Origin: Mucilaginibacter endophyticus
GTDB lineage: Bacteria; Bacteroidota; Bacteroidia; Sphingobacteriales; Sphingobacteriaceae
Reading direction: 5' to 3'
DNA length: 64,000 nucleotides
Assembly: GCF_003351025.1 (NCBI RefSeq)
Contig: NZ_QPCG01000002.1
Location: forward strand, 1,195,288-1,259,287
Shown: positions 52,521 through 61,333 of the stretch, one piece after another
Layout of the letters: each line of letters starts with the position of its first letter
How positions within the stretch are numbered: the stretch's first letter is position 1
Made by a program: the position numbers and the translations under genes
Notes under the pieces: generated by a model
Database searches by the model: none
The model's input: only the letters and a program-made list of their open reading frames with translations
Told to the model about the DNA's origin: nothing

Positions 52521-53504
52521 TCAATTTAAAGAACCATGTATTTCGTTCTTACTCAAATATTGAACGTTAGCCTCAGGGTTCAATCTCTTCTTCATAAAAG
52601 CAGCGACGGTATCGGTATATAAATCGGCGCCCCGGCTATTTAAATGCGCCCTGTCTGAATAGTATTCGGGATTTTTAAAGTATGTATCGTTGGTAAAGTC
52701 ATGAAAAATAACCTTGTTGCTGTTACAGATACTCTTCATTTTCAGATAGGAATTTTGTTGGGTATCGTCATTATACCTTGGCGATACAAAAACAAATAGC
52801 TGGATCTTTTTTTGCTTACATTCATTTATAAGCAAATTAAAGGCCGCCACATTATCGGCAGATATAGCGTCTGAATATGGCTTAAGCGCTGTATGAGTTG
52901 AAACCTTACTGGCATCCATTTTATTAGTCAAAGGATCAAATCCCATAACAGCATTTCCTGATGATAAAAAGTAATGCTGAAATATAGAAACCACCTGGCC
53001 GTTGTAGCGATAGGTTTGTAGATGGCTTTTTAACAGTTCCAGTTTACCTTTCTTTTCTATCATATTGCCAACAACATCCGATTGTTTTAAGTAAGGTAAT
53101 AATATCGAAAGCCTGTTTTTTTCATCTTCCTTTTCGCTTAAAACATCACTGGTTACATCTAAAACAACCACCTTGGGGATATGGCGCTGCAACGCCAATT
53201 CAAATATTGCGGTGCTGTATAAAAGCCCCTCGCCATCTCTGCCCCCATTAAAACAACTTAGTTTCAGACTATCTTTTATAAGTGATGAGTTATAATGGTG
53301 CGACGCCCTTGAACTGCCCAAAACCAATACATCCTCGCTTAAATTATATACCACATGATTGGCTACGGCATATTCGCCCGAAGCCTGGTGGGTGAAAAAA
53401 TAATAAAGGCAAGCGCCCGCTATCTGATCAACAGCTACAAAGGCCACAATCATCAACAACAGCCTAATAAAGAACTTATTGCTATTTTCTTTTAACCGTT
53501 TCAT
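52521..53504 (-). CDS. SGNH-hydrolase-like protein partner of the MBOAT acyltransferase
   Basis: 327 residues with one N-terminal membrane segment (about 11-32), so it is anchored in the inner membrane with the domain in the periplasm. SGNH/GDSL-type motifs are visible: GSSRASHH (63-70, nucleophile Ser64 or Ser65) and SDRAHLNSRGA near the C-terminus (Asp and His of the triad). This type works with MBOAT proteins (as AlgJ/AlgX with AlgI, or DltD with DltB) to place acyl groups on exported glycans. It starts three bases after the MBOAT gene. The glycan acceptor is unknown. Confidence 0.78.
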   Translation of the reverse strand: MKRLKENSNKFFIRLLLMIVAFVAVDQIAGACLYYFFTHQASGEYAVANHVVYNLSEDVLVLGSSRASHHYNSSLIKDSLKLSCFNGGRDGEGLLYSTAIFELALQRHIPKVVVLDVTSDVLSEKEDEKNRLSILLPYLKQSDVVGNMIEKKGKLELLKSHLQTYRYNGQVVSIFQHYFLSSGNAVMGFDPLTNKMDASKVSTHTALKPYSDAISADNVAAFNLLINECKQKKIQLFVFVSPRYNDDTQQNSYLKMKSICNSNKVIFHDFTNDTYFKNPEYYSDRAHLNSRGADLYTDTVAAFMKKRLNPEANVQYLSKNEIHGSLN

Positions 53505-53507
53505 AAT

Positions 53508-54938
53508 TTAAAACTGAAAATAAATGAATTGTCCGCCATCAAAAACCCCAAACAACAGGATGATAAAAATCAGCCCTAAATAAGAAGCCATGCGTACACC
53601 CCAGTTTTCATTATGCAGAAAGCGTAACGACCGGAGATTATACTCCTGCTTTAATTCGTAAAAGAACAGGGCGGCTATCGCCATAAAGTCATATAAAAAA
53701 TAAGTAGGCTCACCTATAAAGAAACCTGATTTATAAACAAAAATCCCTTTTAGCAAACCCCAGGCCTGCTCCAAAGAAACGGCCCTAAAAAAGATCCAGC
53801 TTATAGTAACCAGGAAAATAGTAAAGGCTATATTTAAGAAATTGGCAAATCCCCCTTGGCCTAAGCCTAATTTATTAGCGGCGGCCGCCCTCCATTTTTG
53901 AGTCGCCATTCCGCAGATCAGATAAAAACCATGCAAAGCGCCCCATATAATAAATGTCCAGTTGGCACCATGCCACAGGCCGCTGATCATAAATACGGCA
54001 AATAAGTTAAAGTACAACCGGCTTTTACTAACCCGGTTGCCGCCTAAGGGGATATATACATAATCTTTAAACCAGGTTGAGAGTGAGATATGCCACCTGC
54101 TCCAAAACTCGCTGATGCTTTTGGCAAAATAAGGCCGTTTAAAATTCTCCATTAGTTTAAAGCCCATAACCCTTGCGCTGCCTATGGCAATATCCGAATA
54201 ACCCGAAAAGTCGCAATAGATCTGTACGGCAAAAAACAATGAAGCCAGCACAATGGTGGCCGATCCGTGTTCGGGGTAATTGGCAAAAACAGTTTTTACA
54301 TATATCGATAACCTATCGGCAACAACAACCTTTTTAAAAAAGCCTATCAGCATTCTTTTTAACCCTTCAGAAACATCAAGGGCGTTAAACTGATGGTATT
54401 CCTTAAACTGGTGCAACAAGTTTTGAGGCCGTTCAATTGGGCCTGCAACCAATTGCGGATAAAACATAACGTATAAGGCGTAGATCCCGAAATGGTGCTC
54501 GGCCTTTTGATGGCCACGATATACCTCAATGGTGTAGCTCATGGCCTGAAATGTGTGAAACGATAAGCCTATCGGCAGCAGGATCTGTAAAAACGGAATT
54601 GGGTTAGTGTATCCCATCCAGTATAATATTCCTGATAAATTAGCATTAAAAAAATTGAAGTACTTAAATACCGCCAGAACGCCAATGTTTGCCGTAAGAC
54701 TTAGTATTAACAGCAGCTTTTTCTTTTTAGGGTCGGTAACTTTTTCAAGATAGATGCCGGCGATATAATCAATAATGATGGTAAAAAATAAAATGAGTAT
54801 GTATATGGCCTTGAAGAACATATAAAAATAGCAGCTTGCAGCAAGCAGCAACATCCACCTGAATTTATGCGGTAACAGGAAGTACAAAACTGTCACCACC
54901 GGAAAAAAGAGAAGAAAAGTAAATGAGTTGAAAATCAT
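53508..54938 (-). CDS. MBOAT family O-acyltransferase (AlgI/DltB-like)
   Basis: 476 residues from the ATG at 54938 (MIFNSFTFLLFFPVV is the usual AlgI-type start; the TTG at 54959 adds seven residues). About 10-11 membrane segments. Family motifs: SRWHISLSTWFKDYVYIPLGGN and the active-site His in GLWHGANWTFIIWGALHG. MBOAT proteins take an acyl group from the cytoplasmic side and pass it across the membrane to a periplasmic partner, here the downstream SGNH protein. No alginate or cellulose synthase is next to the pair, so the acylated polymer must be made elsewhere. Confidence 0.92.
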   Translation of the reverse strand: MIFNSFTFLLFFPVVTVLYFLLPHKFRWMLLLAASCYFYMFFKAIYILILFFTIIIDYIAGIYLEKVTDPKKKKLLLILSLTANIGVLAVFKYFNFFNANLSGILYWMGYTNPIPFLQILLPIGLSFHTFQAMSYTIEVYRGHQKAEHHFGIYALYVMFYPQLVAGPIERPQNLLHQFKEYHQFNALDVSEGLKRMLIGFFKKVVVADRLSIYVKTVFANYPEHGSATIVLASLFFAVQIYCDFSGYSDIAIGSARVMGFKLMENFKRPYFAKSISEFWSRWHISLSTWFKDYVYIPLGGNRVSKSRLYFNLFAVFMISGLWHGANWTFIIWGALHGFYLICGMATQKWRAAAANKLGLGQGGFANFLNIAFTIFLVTISWIFFRAVSLEQAWGLLKGIFVYKSGFFIGEPTYFLYDFMAIAALFFYELKQEYNLRSLRFLHNENWGVRMASYLGLIFIILLFGVFDGGQFIYFQF

Positions 54939-55214
54939 TGTCAGGCACTTTTTGGTCAATTAAACCTACCTGAAAATAAAATGATATAAAATAGCATCGC
55001 ATCAATCGTATATCATTGTGTAAAAAACAGGAAACAAACTTCACATTAGTGTTTTCACGCTTTTAAACATTCACAGGGGCGGTAAGTGTAAAGTTTTCCT
55101 TTCAGGAAAAAAAAGCTAAAAACTCAACTAACACTTTGCAATATTTATGTTACCAAGAAATATCCTTTTGGATAAAACGTATTACCTCCCCTGCTTTTTT
55201 ATATTTTAGACCTT

Positions 55215-56777
55215 ATGAAACATATTTACCATTATACCGGCAGCAGCCTTTGGAGTAAGGCGAGGCCATTTGTTTTGGGCATGTTGCTTTGCAGCGGCAT
55301 AGCTTCGGCACAATCAAGCAACCCTGTTATCAACAGCATCATGACCGAAGAAACCTCCAACTCGCAGCTGGAAAAACTGGCGCGTGAGTTGTTTGATGGT
55401 ATCGGTCCGCGTTTGGTTGGTACGCCACAAATGAAACAGGCTAATGACTGGGCAGTAGCTAAATATAAAAGCTGGGATATCCAGGCTAAAAACGAAAAAT
55501 GGGGTGAATGGCGCGGTTGGGAACGAGGCGTTTCACATATCGATATGGTATCGCCACGGGTAAAATCATTGGAAGGCACCCAACTGGCCTGGAGCCCGGG
55601 CATGGGCAAAAAAACCACTACTGCCGAAGTGATCATTCTGCCGGATGTGGCCGATTCTGTAGCGTTTCAGCAATGGCTGCCTAATGTTAAAGGCAAGTTT
55701 GTAATGATCTCGATGCTGCAGCCAACAGGCAGACCCGATTATAACTGGCAGGAATTTGCGCTTAAAGAATCCTTTGATAAAATGAAGGCCGACCGTACCG
55801 CCCAGACCGATGCCTGGAAGAAACGTATCAGCAAAACCGGGTTTACCAATAAAACGCTTCCAGTGGCATTAGAAAATGCCGGAGCTGCAGGGATCCTGAC
55901 CAATAACTGGTCGGCAGGTTTTGGGGTTGATAAAATCTTTGCCGCCTATACTAAAATTGTACCTACGGTTGATATCTCGTTAGAAGATTATGGCATGTTA
56001 TACCGCCTGAGCGAATCAGGAAACAAACCGGTGATCAGCATTCATTGCGAATCAAAAGAACTGGGTGTGGTACCAACCTTTAATACCATTGCCGAGATCA
56101 AGGGCTCTGAAAAACCAAACGAATATGTAATGTTGAGCGCCCACTTTGACTCTTGGGATGGCGGCACAGGCGCAACGGATAACGGTACCGGCACGCTTAC
56201 CATGATGGAGGCAATGCGCCTGCTGAAAAAATTCTATCCACACCCAAAGCGTACCATATTGGTAGGCCATTGGGGAAGCGAAGAAGAAGGACTGAACGGC
56301 TCACGCGCCTTTGTTGAGGATCATCCTGAAATTGTAAGTAACCTGCAGGCATTGTTTAACCAGGACAATGGTACTGGCCGTGTAGTGAACCTTACCGGTC
56401 AGGGCTTTGTTGAAGCTAAAGATTATTTAAGCAAATGGCTTGCCGCGGTGCCGGATACCATCAAAAACCGGATCAAAACCGTATTCCCGGGTCAGCCTGG
56501 TGGCGGTGGTTCTGACTTTGCTTCCTTTGTAGCCGTTGGCGCTCCTGGTTTTTCATTAAGTTCGCTAAACTGGTCGTACGGCTCATACACCTGGCATACC
56601 AACCGCGATACTTATGATAAAGTGGTATTCGACGATTTAAAAAACAACGCCATTTTAGCTGCTATCATGGCTTACATGGCCAGCGAAGACCCGCAAAAAA
56701 CCGTTAATACCAAAACTGAAGGCATTAAATGGCCGGTGCAGACTAAAGCAACGCGCCGGGGCGGATTGGATAAGTAA
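55215..56777 (+). CDS. Secreted M28-family zinc metallopeptidase
   Basis: 520 residues with a signal peptide (...GMLLCSGIASAQ). The co-catalytic zinc site of the M28 family is complete: His310 and Asp312 in SAHFDSWDGG, Asp322 in ATDNGTG, Glu356/Glu357 in SEEEGLNGS, Asp384 in NQDNGTG, and His461 in WHTNRDTYD. A PA-like insertion (about 125-285) precedes the catalytic domain. Members are aminopeptidases or dipeptidases in the periplasm or outside the cell. The next gene follows eight bases later, so it is likely transcribed with the alginate-lyase-family gene. Confidence 0.92.
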   Translation: MKHIYHYTGSSLWSKARPFVLGMLLCSGIASAQSSNPVINSIMTEETSNSQLEKLARELFDGIGPRLVGTPQMKQANDWAVAKYKSWDIQAKNEKWGEWRGWERGVSHIDMVSPRVKSLEGTQLAWSPGMGKKTTTAEVIILPDVADSVAFQQWLPNVKGKFVMISMLQPTGRPDYNWQEFALKESFDKMKADRTAQTDAWKKRISKTGFTNKTLPVALENAGAAGILTNNWSAGFGVDKIFAAYTKIVPTVDISLEDYGMLYRLSESGNKPVISIHCESKELGVVPTFNTIAEIKGSEKPNEYVMLSAHFDSWDGGTGATDNGTGTLTMMEAMRLLKKFYPHPKRTILVGHWGSEEEGLNGSRAFVEDHPEIVSNLQALFNQDNGTGRVVNLTGQGFVEAKDYLSKWLAAVPDTIKNRIKTVFPGQPGGGGSDFASFVAVGAPGFSLSSLNWSYGSYTWHTNRDTYDKVVFDDLKNNAILAAIMAYMASEDPQKTVNTKTEGIKWPVQTKATRRGGLDK

Positions 56778-56784
56778 GCTAAGG

Positions 56785-57879
56785 ATGAGATATTATAAAA
56801 TAAGCTTATTTGCATTTCTGCTGCTATTCGGCTTCAGCCTGAAGGCACAGGAAAACAATAAAACCAAATTTGTGCACCCTGGTATTTTAAATACCAGGGC
56901 CAGTTTGGACCTGATCAACGCACAGCTGAAAGCCGGTGATACCATGCGTACCGCCGCCTATCAAAAAGTGCTTGATTTTATTAAAGATCATGAGTACCCG
57001 GCTTCGTTTCCATCAACTATTGTAGTTGGTTCAAACGGCGCTACTTCGCCTTCAAAAACACAGATCAGGAAGGATTGCGAATTGGTTTACGCCTTCGCGC
57101 TTGCCTGGGCTGCTACAGCTAATGCGGATTATGCCCAAAAAGCCATTGGCTTGTTGAACGGCTGGGCTTATGCCTTTAAGGATTATGGCCTGCTGGCAGG
57201 AAAAACTAATCCCAACCAACCCGATCTTGAAGCGTCATGGACTACGCCAAGCTTTGTAGCTGCCGCCGAGATCATCAGGCATTACAAAGTAAAAGGCAAA
57301 TCTGCCGGCTGGGCGGCTGCTGATATTGAGCAATTCAGCAAGTATCTTGTTACCGTAAAGGACAACTATATCAACAAGATCCCCGATTATAAAAACAATT
57401 GGGACGCATCGGCGGGTTATGCAAAAATGGCTATCGGTGTGTTTTTAAATCAGGATTCTGTTTATCGCGCAGGTTACAATTTGTTAGTGAAAGAATTACC
57501 AAATATTATCCAGCCGGATGGTACCTTGCCTGAGCTTTGTGTACGTAAAGATTGCGTGCATTATCAATACTCATTAGCAGCCTATACCTATGCGGCAGCG
57601 ATTGCTAAAATACATGGCGATAACAGCCTATGGGAGATCGGTAATAAAAACATCAGCCTTGGCTATGATTTTATGCGCAAAGCTTACGAGCAAAAAACAG
57701 GCTGCGATTACTGTGACTTAAACAGCCGTATTTTTCCGGGAGTTGAGGTTGCCTATGGTTACTACGACACAGATAATTTAAAATATCTGCGGGGTTTGCA
57801 GGCACCTCTTGGTATTCCAATCGATAATACCTTTCTGGGTTTTACAACCTATACACATTACAAGGTTAAAGGATTATAA
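56785..57879 (+). CDS. Secreted alginate-lyase-family protein
   Basis: 364 residues with a signal peptide (...GFSLKAQ). The (alpha/alpha) toroid of the alginate lyase family is suggested by the start 'FVHPGILNTRASLDLINAQL', the helix pairs around residues 95-135 and 150-190, and CVHYQYSLAAY (257-267), whose His-Tyr pair matches the second catalytic region. In characterised PL5-type lyases the first region is NNH; here it is NNW (204-206), so the usual neutralising His is missing and the activity may differ. It lies next to the M28 peptidase and ends at a shared terminator. Confidence 0.75.
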   Translation: MRYYKISLFAFLLLFGFSLKAQENNKTKFVHPGILNTRASLDLINAQLKAGDTMRTAAYQKVLDFIKDHEYPASFPSTIVVGSNGATSPSKTQIRKDCELVYAFALAWAATANADYAQKAIGLLNGWAYAFKDYGLLAGKTNPNQPDLEASWTTPSFVAAAEIIRHYKVKGKSAGWAAADIEQFSKYLVTVKDNYINKIPDYKNNWDASAGYAKMAIGVFLNQDSVYRAGYNLLVKELPNIIQPDGTLPELCVRKDCVHYQYSLAAYTYAAAIAKIHGDNSLWEIGNKNISLGYDFMRKAYEQKTGCDYCDLNSRIFPGVEVAYGYYDTDNLKYLRGLQAPLGIPIDNTFLGFTTYTHYKVKGL

Positions 57880-57917
57880 AACAGGAAAGCCGCCCTAAAA
57901 AGGCGGCTTTCCTGTTT
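57879..57917. terminator. Bidirectional terminator between convergent genes
   Basis: A perfect 16-bp stem AAACAGGAAAGCCGCC / GGCGGCTTTCCTGTTT with a 7-nt loop. It begins in the stop codon of the alginate-lyase-family gene and ends two bases before the stop of the aldolase gene, so it serves both. Confidence 0.85.
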
Positions 57918-57918
57918 G

Positions 57919-58950
57919 TTATGCTACCGGATGTTTTTCCAATTCCGGCGTATATTTACCATCTCGGGCTATGGTATTGATATGTGCCCTTTCGTAAAGT
58001 AATCTTTGTGCTTCCGCAATATTTTCATCATTGCCGCCCCATTTCTCAAGTGCTGGTTGTTGTACCGCGCGAGAATAAGAGAAAGTTAAAGCCCATGGCA
58101 TTTTATCTTTGAAACGTACGTGCATGGCATTCAGACGCTCTGATGCCAATTCGGGAGATTGACCGCCTGATAGGAACGCGATGCCGGGAACAGAGGCCGG
58201 CACACAACGTAAAAAACAATTGATAGTGGCATCGGCTACAGCATCTGCACTATCCTGTTGCGCGGCTTTAATGCCCGGAACTATCATGTTAGGCTTCAAT
58301 ATCATACCCTCAAAATTCACCCTTTGCTGGTACAACTGGTTAAATACTGTATGTAAAACCTCGTTAGTTACATCGGCACAGGTTTTAAGCGAATGGTCGC
58401 CATCCATTAAAACTTCGGGCTCAACAATAGGCACAATGCCAACTTCCTGGCATATAATGGCATACCGGGCCAGCAGGAAGGCATTTGCTTTGATACTACC
58501 GCTTGTAGGCGTATTTTCACCTATAGTTATAACGGCACGCCATTTAGCAAAACGGGCACCCATTTTATAATATTCGGTCAAGCGTTCGTGCAAACCGTCA
58601 AGTCCCTCAGTTATTTTTTCACCAGGGAAGCCATCCATGTCCCGTGCGCTCTCATCTACCTTAATACCGGGGATGATTCCTTTTTCCTTAAGGATATCTA
58701 CAAACAGTTTACCGCCAGTAGTGCTTTGCCTTATGGTTTCATCAAACAAAATGGCCCCGCTTATGGCTTCCTCCAGTTTTGGCGTGTTCACGATCAGGTC
58801 GCGGTATTTACGGCGGTATTCTTCGGTTTGCGGGATATTCAAGGCCTTGAAACGTTTGTTGCAGGTCGCGGTACTTTCGTCCATTGCCAACAGGCCTTTA
58901 TTGCCGGCCATTAGCTGTTTTGCGATATCTTTCAGGTTTTGGAGTTCCAT
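57919..58950 (-). CDS. fbaB: Class I fructose-bisphosphate aldolase
   Basis: 343 residues, close to the size of animal/plant-type class I aldolases. Conserved motifs: LLAMDEST (20-27), GIKVDE with Lys97, FAKWRAV with Lys136, EPEV with Glu178, the Schiff-base lysine Lys219 in MILKPNM, and LSGGQSPE near 263-270. The enzyme cleaves fructose-1,6-bisphosphate to DHAP and glyceraldehyde-3-phosphate without metal, working in both glycolysis and gluconeogenesis. It stands alone; the 546-base region upstream is full of palindromes. The gene symbol is the one commonly used for class I enzymes, though this sequence belongs to the eukaryote-like ALDOA type. Confidence 0.92.
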   Translation of the reverse strand: MELQNLKDIAKQLMAGNKGLLAMDESTATCNKRFKALNIPQTEEYRRKYRDLIVNTPKLEEAISGAILFDETIRQSTTGGKLFVDILKEKGIIPGIKVDESARDMDGFPGEKITEGLDGLHERLTEYYKMGARFAKWRAVITIGENTPTSGSIKANAFLLARYAIICQEVGIVPIVEPEVLMDGDHSLKTCADVTNEVLHTVFNQLYQQRVNFEGMILKPNMIVPGIKAAQQDSADAVADATINCFLRCVPASVPGIAFLSGGQSPELASERLNAMHVRFKDKMPWALTFSYSRAVQQPALEKWGGNDENIAEAQRLLYERAHINTIARDGKYTPELEKHPVA

Positions 58951-59125
58951 AAGTAATTTGCTTGATTGTTGCTGAATAACACAAGTTAATTCATACTTGT
59001 TTTAAGCAGCACAGGGAATATTACAGGTTTACTTATGTATGACTTTAGCGGATGAATTGATGTAGCCTAACCTCAACATATCCACTTAGAGAAATTGAGA
59101 TATGCTAATAAATTAACCATTCATA

Positions 59126-59160
59126 GCCGTTAACCTTAGTCAACGGAATAATGTTAAAAA
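59126..59160. repeat. 35-nt repeat, first copy
   Basis: Begins GCCGTTAACCTTAGTCAACG and ends with AATAATGTTAAAAA. It differs from the copy at 59339-59373 at only two positions. The first 20 bases can form a hairpin. Confidence 0.8.
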
Positions 59161-59187
59161 CGACGGCAATGAAATAACTTTTCTGTC

Positions 59188-59218
59188 CCCTCAGGGTCTT
59201 TCGAAGAGGGCCCTGAGG
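59188..59218. repeat. CCTCAGGG hairpin, forward copy
   Basis: CCTCAGGG (59189-59196) pairs with CCCTGAGG (59211-59218), the loop contains TTCGAAGA. It is almost the reverse complement of the hairpin at 59273-59304. Confidence 0.7.
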
Positions 59219-59272
59219 TTTTTCCAAGTCGACCAAGTACAACATCCCAAACTTCTGAACAGCATGGCGAAG

Positions 59273-59304
59273 CCCTCAGGGTCCTCTTCGAGAGACCCTG
59301 AGGG
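59273..59304. repeat. CCTCAGGG hairpin, inverted copy
   Basis: CCCTCAGGGTC pairs perfectly with GACCCTGAGGG; the inner CTC-TTC-GAG extends the stem to a short loop. With 59188-59218 it forms a larger inverted repeat around a 54-base centre. Confidence 0.75.
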
Positions 59305-59338
59305 AACGTAAATAACCGAACCAATTAATCAATTCATT

Positions 59339-59373
59339 GCCGTTGACTTTAGTCAACGGAATAATGTTAAAAA
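59339..59373. repeat. 35-nt repeat, second copy
   Basis: Same as 59126-59160 apart from two bases; here the hairpin CCGTTGACT-TT-AGTCAACGG is perfect. Confidence 0.8.
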
Positions 59374-59376
59374 GCA

Positions 59377-59420
59377 ACGGGCTTTAGCCCAAATACGTAT
59401 GCATTTGGGCTAAAGCCCGT
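59377..59420. repeat. 18-bp stem palindrome
   Basis: Perfect arms ACGGGCTTTAGCCCAAAT / ATTTGGGCTAAAGCCCGT with an 8-nt centre (ACGTATGC), itself containing a GGGCTTTAGCCC sub-palindrome. A short T-run follows on the plus strand, but no plus-strand gene precedes it. Confidence 0.75.
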
Positions 59421-59436
59421 TTTATTCATTAATTAA

Positions 59437-59454
59437 CCGTCGACTAAAGTCGGC
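59437..59454. repeat. Inverted, shortened copy of the GACTTTAGTC repeat
   Basis: CCGTCGACTAAAGTCGGC is the reverse complement of the core seen at 59126 and 59339. The bases after it (ATGAAATAAC) also occur after GACGGCA at 59162-59178. Confidence 0.65.
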
Positions 59455-59496
59455 AGCAATGAAATAACCTCGTTTTCAGATAACTTTTGAGATGGT

Positions 59497-60009
59497 TTAC
59501 AACCCAAACCCTTCAGGCACAAAATCAAGCGAAACAGAATTCATGCAAAACCTTTTATGAGTTGGCGGAGGACCGTCATCAAAAATGTGTCCCAGGTGCG
59601 AATCGCAACGGGCGCAAAGCACCTCGGTACGTTGCATACCATATGAGTTATCTTCTTTATAAATAACACTATTTTTACGTACCGGCTCGTAAAAACTTGG
59701 CCATCCGCAGTCGCTTGCAAATTTGGCATCCGAACGGAAAAGTTTGTTACCGCATACCGCGCAATAATAAGTGCCTTTGGTATCCTTATTCCAAAGCTTA
59801 CCGGTAAAAGCACGCTCTGTTTCCTGCTCCCTTGCTGTAGCATATAAAGCTGCGGGCAGAATCTTTTTCCACTCCGCGTTGGATACATTCAAATGTTTGG
59901 TATCTGTGTTAGAATAATAAGGATTGTTTTCGTGCCCTTTTATTTTCGGCTGCTGCGCAAACGCACCAGTAGCTAAAAAAAACAAGGCTGCTATGAATAC
60001 TGCTTTCAT
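59497..60009 (-). CDS. msrB: Exported methionine-R-sulfoxide reductase
   Basis: 170 residues with a signal peptide (MKAVFIAALFFLATGAFAQ). Zinc-binding CxxC pairs Cys83/Cys86 and Cys132/Cys135, the SDCGWPSFYEP block (99-109) and the catalytic Cys155 in HKRFCMNS identify MsrB. It reduces the R-epimer of methionine sulfoxide in envelope proteins. Its ATG shares one base with the stop of msrA (TAATG-type overlap read on the minus strand), so the two are translated from one message and both are exported. Confidence 0.95.
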   Translation of the reverse strand: MKAVFIAALFFLATGAFAQQPKIKGHENNPYYSNTDTKHLNVSNAEWKKILPAALYATAREQETERAFTGKLWNKDTKGTYYCAVCGNKLFRSDAKFASDCGWPSFYEPVRKNSVIYKEDNSYGMQRTEVLCARCDSHLGHIFDDGPPPTHKRFCMNSVSLDFVPEGFGL

Positions 60010-60617
60010 TATTGTTTCAGTTTATCTTTAAACACCTTTTTAAATTTTTCTAATTCAGGTTGGATCACGTATTTGCAATAAGGCTGGCTGCCGTTTTGGT
60101 TAAAATAGTTCTGGTGATAGTTTTCGGCCTTGTAAAAAGCTTTATAAGGGGTTACCTCCGTTACAATTGGGTCTTTATAAGCTTTCTCTGCATTCAGTTT
60201 ACTAATGTAATACTGGGCCTTTTGTTTTTGCTGAGCATTATGATAAAATATAGCCGAGCGGTATTGCGTACCCACATCATTACCCTGCCTGTTTAACTGG
60301 GTTGGATCATGCGCTACAAAAAAAGCTGCCAGCAATTCATCATAGGTGATCTTAGCGGGATCGTAAATGATATTACAAGCCTCGGCATGACCGGTTGTTC
60401 CGGTGCAAACCAACTCGTAAGATGGGTTGGCTACATGCCCGCCTGAAAAACCGGAAATTACCTTTTCCACGCCTTTCAGTTGCTGAAATTTGGCTTCGGT
60501 ACACCAGAAACAGCCGGTGGCGAAGGTGGCAGTATCCAAACCTTTTTTAGGGGCAGAAGCAAAAACAGAGAAACAAGCCGTTAGTAACACGGCTATCGAA
60601 CAAATGATTTTTTTCAT
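60009..60617 (-). CDS. msrA: Exported methionine-S-sulfoxide reductase
   Basis: 202 residues from the ATG at 60617; a longer frame to 60674 has no Bacteroidota-like start. Exported: the N-terminus has a hydrophobic stretch with LLTAC (Cys15), which could be a lipobox. The catalytic GCFWC is at 35-39 (Cys36), followed by the MsrA motifs SGGHVANPSYE and GTTGHAEA. It reduces the S-epimer of methionine sulfoxide. It is the first gene of the msrA-msrB pair; a TAACTTTG box (plus-strand 60688-60695) lies 71 bases before the start but no clear -33 box was found. Confidence 0.95.
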   Translation of the reverse strand: MKKIICSIAVLLTACFSVFASAPKKGLDTATFATGCFWCTEAKFQQLKGVEKVISGFSGGHVANPSYELVCTGTTGHAEACNIIYDPAKITYDELLAAFFVAHDPTQLNRQGNDVGTQYRSAIFYHNAQQKQKAQYYISKLNAEKAYKDPIVTEVTPYKAFYKAENYHQNYFNQNGSQPYCKYVIQPELEKFKKVFKDKLKQ

Positions 60618-60769
60618 GTATATCAAATAGATTTTAATACGAAGCGTATTTATAGCCACTAACGTAAAAAACATAGTTAGCGTTGAACAAAGTTACCACT
60701 TTAACGCTTTGTGATAGTTGTTTGACAAACTCGTTACATTAGCCTCCCGGCATATACTAACTTTAACCC

Positions 60770-61324
60770 ATGGAAAACCTGAAACTTTTTATGCTGATGC
60801 TGGGCTGCAAACCACCAGGAAGACATGTTGAACAACACGACGTTTTCTTTGGGATAGCATCATCACTACGCGATCTTGTTCCCGAGATCCAGACATTTTG
60901 GCCGGAGCCCGAAAAAATCCACATTGATGCGTGGCGAGAAGTAAATGCAGTTGATGGTTACACAGTTAAGATAGCTCCACGAAGCGACAGCAATCCCCAG
61001 GACAATAAACTATTCTTTATTAACCTTGGCGGCTATCAGCCTAATAAGTTTGAAGAACAGCACTACGTTGTGCTTACCGTTCAGGAGAATTTTGCTTCAG
61101 CCTCAAAAAGCGCTAAAGAAACATTCTTTTTTAAAAACAATCATTTCGATGGTGCTAACTCTCATATTGATGATAAATATGGCGTTGATGTTGACGATAT
61201 TTATAATGTAGAAGATATCCTGAATATCGCCCAGAAGGAAAAATATCAGATTGAACTTATCCCGAATGCAGGTCTCCCTGAAGATAAGATCACGCTTGGT
61301 TACTTTAAATTAAGCAATCTATAA
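60770..61324 (+). CDS. DUF1543 protein
   Basis: 184 residues, no signal peptide. The N-terminus 'LKLFMLMLGCKPPGRHVEQHDV' and 'IHIDAWREVNAVDGYTVKI' match DUF1543, a small cytoplasmic family of two similar halves (the second around 'KLFFINLGGYQPNKFEEQHYVVL'). No enzyme activity is known. It starts the plus-strand group that includes the AraC-type regulator nine bases downstream, and it is divergent from msrA. Confidence 0.85.
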   Translation: MENLKLFMLMLGCKPPGRHVEQHDVFFGIASSLRDLVPEIQTFWPEPEKIHIDAWREVNAVDGYTVKIAPRSDSNPQDNKLFFINLGGYQPNKFEEQHYVVLTVQENFASASKSAKETFFFKNNHFDGANSHIDDKYGVDVDDIYNVEDILNIAQKEKYQIELIPNAGLPEDKITLGYFKLSNL

Positions 61325-61333
61325 TAGCCCACT

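Larger units (their letters stand above)
58951..59496. other. 546-bp intergenic region with palindrome cluster
   Basis: Upstream of both the aldolase and downstream of msrB. The part 59110-59470 is made of nested direct and inverted repeats (listed separately); 58951-59100 should hold the aldolase promoter. No open frame is convincing. Confidence 0.6.

Noticed and set aside
58181..58975. Plus-strand open frames of 108-129 codons over the aldolase gene
   Set aside because: Fully antisense to the conserved aldolase with all its active-site motifs.
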